Source: Spirosoma fluviale (GTDB taxonomy: Bacteria > Bacteroidota > Bacteroidia > Cytophagales > Spirosomataceae). From it: DNA of 16,779 bases. Both the position numbers and the translations under genes were made by a program. Below, piece by piece: positions 14,468 to 16,779 of the stretch (its first letter is position 1; every line of letters begins with the position of its first letter). The notes below the pieces were generated by a model. That model saw only the letters and a program-made list of their open reading frames with translations, made no database searches and was not told where the DNA came from. Location of the stretch: positions 1 to 16,779 of the forward strand of contig CAMARL010000021.1 of NCBI GenBank assembly GCA_945860325.1. The letters are read 5' to 3'.

Positions 14468-16090
14468 ATGAAAAGATTTGTAAAATTTCGGGCGATCGCT
14501 TGTCTCTTGGTATTAGCATGCTCACCTTTTTTTATTGCTTTTGGGCAAAAGAAAAAAGCGGTAGACCCTGTCGAGCAAATGAAAACGAAGGTTTTAAGCC
14601 TTGTTCAGGCCAAGGAAAAAAATGTCCAAGAGATGGTGGACATGGTTTTTAGTTTTGGTGAATTGGGGTTTCAGGAATTTGAAACTTCAAAATACCTCAC
14701 TAGCATTTTGGAGAAAAATGGCTTTAAAGTCGAAAAAGGAGTTTCGGGAATTCCGACGGCTTGGATGGCCACATGGGGTTCAGGTTCTCCTGTTATAGCG
14801 TTGGGTTCTGATATTGATTGTATTCCTAAAGCTTCTCAAAAGCCTGGCGTAGCTTTTCGAGCACCAATGATAGACGGAGCGCCGGGACATGGTGAGGGGC
14901 ATAATTCAGGCCAGGCCGTGATTATTTATGCGGCCATTGCAGCCAAACAAATCATGGAAGAAAATAATATTTAAGGCACTTTGGTGATATGGCCAGGGGT
15001 AGCTGAGGAATTAGTTGCCAGCAAAGCGTGGTACATTCGGGATGGTTTTTTCAAGAAAGTGGATGCCTGTATTTTTACCCATGTGGGTAGTGACTTTTCG
15101 TCTAATTATGGCGATAATGGAATGAATGGATTAGTTAGTGTTCAGTTTGATTTTGAAGGAGATGCGGCCCATGCGGCTGGTGCTCCTTGGCGTGGAAAAT
15201 CGGCGCTGGATGCTGTAGAATTAATGGATATTGGTTGGAACTTCAAACGAGAACACCTTAAACCTACGCAAAGATCTCATTATGTAATTCCTGATGGCGG
15301 GGACCAACCGAATGTTGTTCCATCCAAAGCGAATGTTTGGTACTTTTTTAGAGAGCGGACGTATGAAGACATAATGAAAAACTTCAAATCAGGGATAAAA
15401 ATTGCCGAAGGAGCTGCGATGATGACGGATACCAAAATGTCGTATAAACTTTTAGGTACCGCGTGGCCGGGTCATTTCAATAAGCCCATTGCCGAGGCGA
15501 TGTATAAAAACATTCAGCGGGTGGGAATGCCAAAATGGTCGGAGGATGATGAAACCTTGGCCTTAGCTGTTCAGAAATTATTAGAAGCCCCAGCCAAAGA
15601 TAATTATGGCAAGCCAATCAATGGCATGAAGAAAACAATTGATACCTTAAAAGGATCCGTTGAGTTTTCATGGGGTGGTGGATCGGATGATATCGCTGAT
15701 ATTTCCTGGAATGTGCCCACCATAGTTCTTCGGTATCCCGCTAATATTCATGGGACCAAAGGGCACCATTGGGGTGATGCAATCGCAATGGCAACGCCCA
15801 TTGCACATAAAGGAACTCTAGCCGGCGCGAAAGTGACCGCTTTAACTTTGATCGATATGCTGTACAATAAAAAAATCATTGAGGATGCGAAGACTTATTT
15901 TACCCAAGTGCAAACGAAGGATCAAAAATACATTCCATTTATCTCGGAGAAAGATCCTGCGCCCATTCATCTGAACAAAGAAATCATGGATCAATTCCGG
16001 GATCGCATGAAACCTCTTTATTATGATCCGACTAAATATGGAACCTATTTAGAGCAATTGGGCATTAAATATCCAACGCTATCAAAATAA
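14468..16090 (+). pseudogene. M20/AbgB-like amidohydrolase interrupted by one in-frame TAA
   Basis: From the ATG at 14468 (the TTG at 14444 is rejected) the frame encodes a signal peptide (MKRFVKFRAIACLLVLACSP, cleavage near AFGQ) and the start of an M20 amidohydrolase like aminobenzoyl-glutamate hydrolase subunit B. The motifs are GSDIDCIPKA and GAPGHGEGHNSG (metal ligands). At 14972-14974 the frame hits TAA within IMEENNI-stop-GTLVIWPGVAEE. The same frame then continues without further damage to 16090. It holds GVAEELVASK with the catalytic Glu pair, FTHVGSDFS, the dimerisation-type domain (DAAHAAGAPWRGKSALDA) and the C-terminal GTKGHHWGDAI with the last histidine. Read through, the protein would have about 539 residues, a normal length. 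A single AAA-to-TAA change explains it; sequencing error or readthrough are alternatives. It follows the DUF2231 gene by 24 bp, in the same operon. Confidence 0.85.
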
Positions 16091-16147
16091 TACTTTTGTT
16101 GAGGTTGACACTTTATAGAAAAGCGAATATTTAAAATAAAAACCTCG

Positions 16148-16176
16148 GTTAAACCCTAAAAAATATAGGGTTTAAC
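16148..16176 (-). terminator. Hairpin terminator overlapping the isomerase stop codon
   Basis: An 11-bp perfect inverted repeat, GTTAAACCCTA (16148-16158) with TAGGGTTTAAC (16166-16176), has a 7-nt loop. On the - strand it begins inside the last codons of the isomerase gene, includes the TAG stop in its second arm, and is followed after CGAGG by TTTTTATTTT. It thus suits termination of the leftward gene. On the + strand no U-tract follows, so it is a poorer terminator for the amidohydrolase. Confidence 0.65.
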
Positions 16177-16779
16177 TTGGGCTAAAAATTCCGGAACGAT
16201 TATATTAGGGTCGTCCTTTCTAAGCGTTTCAATGGGGATATATCCTCGGTAATTAGATTCTTTGATGATCTCAAAGGTCTTTTTCAGGTCGATGGGAATT
16301 TCAGTTTTGCCTGAAAAAACGGTCTCCTTTAATTGCCAGTTGATCGCATAAGGAATCGCTTTTTTAATTTCTGCATACACTTCCTTTTCGCGAAAACTTC
16401 CTACATCTAAAATGAGCCCACACCATGGGCTGTTGACCCGCTGAATAATATCAATCACTTGGTCAGCCGTTTTTATAAAATCATGATGATTTTGAATGCC
16501 GATGATCACCCCTTTTTTTGCCGCGTATTCGGTACATTCTTTGAGCGAGTCGACTACCCAGTTGGAAATTTGTTGCCATGAATATCCAGGTAATTCACTT
16601 TTCCCAGCGAATACTCGGAGCACCGGCGCCCCTAATTTTGCGGTGGCATCTACCCAGTTTTTGACCAATTGGATTTCTCGGTCTCTAGCTGATTTATCTG
16701 CAAAAACAAAGTCATTCTTACAACCTGTCCCACTTAATTCTAGGCCAATTTGATGGCATTTTCTTTTTAACTTAAACAA
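16156..16779 (-). CDS. Sugar phosphate isomerase/epimerase-like TIM-barrel protein (5' truncated by window edge)
   Basis: 207 codons are visible and the frame is still open at the window edge, so the N-terminus is missing; the edge codon is TTG and need not be a start. The sequence fits the C-terminal two-thirds of a xylose-isomerase-like TIM barrel (AP endonuclease family 2). It shows GAPVLRVFAG, GIQNHHDF (fragment residues 94-101), GLILDVGSFR (metal-ligand D125), INWQLKE and YIPIETL (E184). The metal-ligand glutamate usual in a LENH-type motif is glutamine here (Q96), a variant I associate with uncharacterised members rather than bona fide sugar isomerases. No signal peptide can be judged. 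It converges on the amidohydrolase and may process a released sugar, but the substrate is unknown. Confidence 0.8.
   Translation of the reverse strand: MFKLKRKCHQIGLELSGTGCKNDFVFADKSARDREIQLVKNWVDATAKLGAPVLRVFAGKSELPGYSWQQISNWVVDSLKECTEYAAKKGVIIGIQNHHDFIKTADQVIDIIQRVNSPWCGLILDVGSFREKEVYAEIKKAIPYAINWQLKETVFSGKTEIPIDLKKTFEIIKESNYRGYIPIETLRKDDPNIIVPEFLAQVKPYIF

Noticed and set aside
14972..14980. Frameshift in the amidohydrolase
   Set aside because: Both halves are in the same frame and the residues on each side of the TAA are contiguous, so it is a nonsense change only.
14981..16090. The downstream amidohydrolase part as an independent gene
   Set aside because: It lacks the N-terminal metal ligands and a signal peptide, and its proposed GTG start sits in the middle of a conserved beta strand (GTLVIWPG).

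Overview
The window looks like a chromosomal segment of a Bacteroidota bacterium, probably of the Cytophagales type, although genus cannot be fixed from the sequence. The evidence is a low-GC genome with A/T-rich leaders lacking clear Shine-Dalgarno sites, a perfect Bacteroidota -7 promoter box (TAATTTTG) before the Kelch gene, a DUF5777 beta-barrel protein, a SusD-like C-terminal fragment ending in QNPGW-stop, and abundant secreted glycan-processing proteins. Almost every product carries an export signal, so the region encodes periplasmic or surface functions. No tRNA, rRNA, CRISPR array, transposase or integrase was recognised.

Left part (1-5550). The C-terminal third of a GH20 beta-N-acetylhexosaminidase (+) ends at a strong bidirectional terminator that it shares with two convergent, co-directional sulfatases (- strand, 14 bp apart). 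Upstream of the sulfatases is a short fragment that reads as the last residues of a SusD protein. This suggests that a SusC/SusD glycan-uptake pair once headed the locus and was deleted. Next on the - strand is a tightly coupled three-gene operon: Rieske lipoprotein, DUF5777 barrel and YceI family protein (1 bp gap, then an ATGA overlap).

Middle (5551-8468). An array of about 18 seven-base units (consensus WTACCTM) fills the gap between the Rieske gene and the 3' end of a cytochrome c-PQQ-type sugar dehydrogenase (-), and runs into that gene's stop codon. The dehydrogenase is divergent from a secreted Kelch beta-propeller gene (+), and their predicted promoters interleave. After the Kelch stop codon, a second diverged copy of the gene's last codons is present, apparently the tail of a lost tandem paralogue.

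Right part (8469-16090, +). A compact operon-like run holds a PSCyt1/DUF1549/DUF1553 (PSD1) protein, a Tat-exported DUF1501 protein, a membrane-anchored DUF2231-PSCyt1 multidomain protein, and an M20/AbgB-like amidohydrolase. These families are typical of Planctomycetes and Verrucomicrobia and their biochemical roles are largely unsettled. The amidohydrolase is interrupted by one in-frame TAA with the frame otherwise intact on both sides. A partial sugar-phosphate isomerase/epimerase-like TIM barrel (-) converges on it and leaves the window.

Taken together, the genes suggest extracellular breakdown of a sulfated, N-acetylhexosamine-containing glycan (hexosaminidase, sulfatases, amidohydrolase, isomerase). 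Beside it lies periplasmic redox machinery with four c-type heme motifs in three proteins plus one Rieske cluster. The link between the two halves is inference. Several scars (SusD tail, Kelch tail, interrupted amidohydrolase) point to a locus that is eroding or being remodelled.
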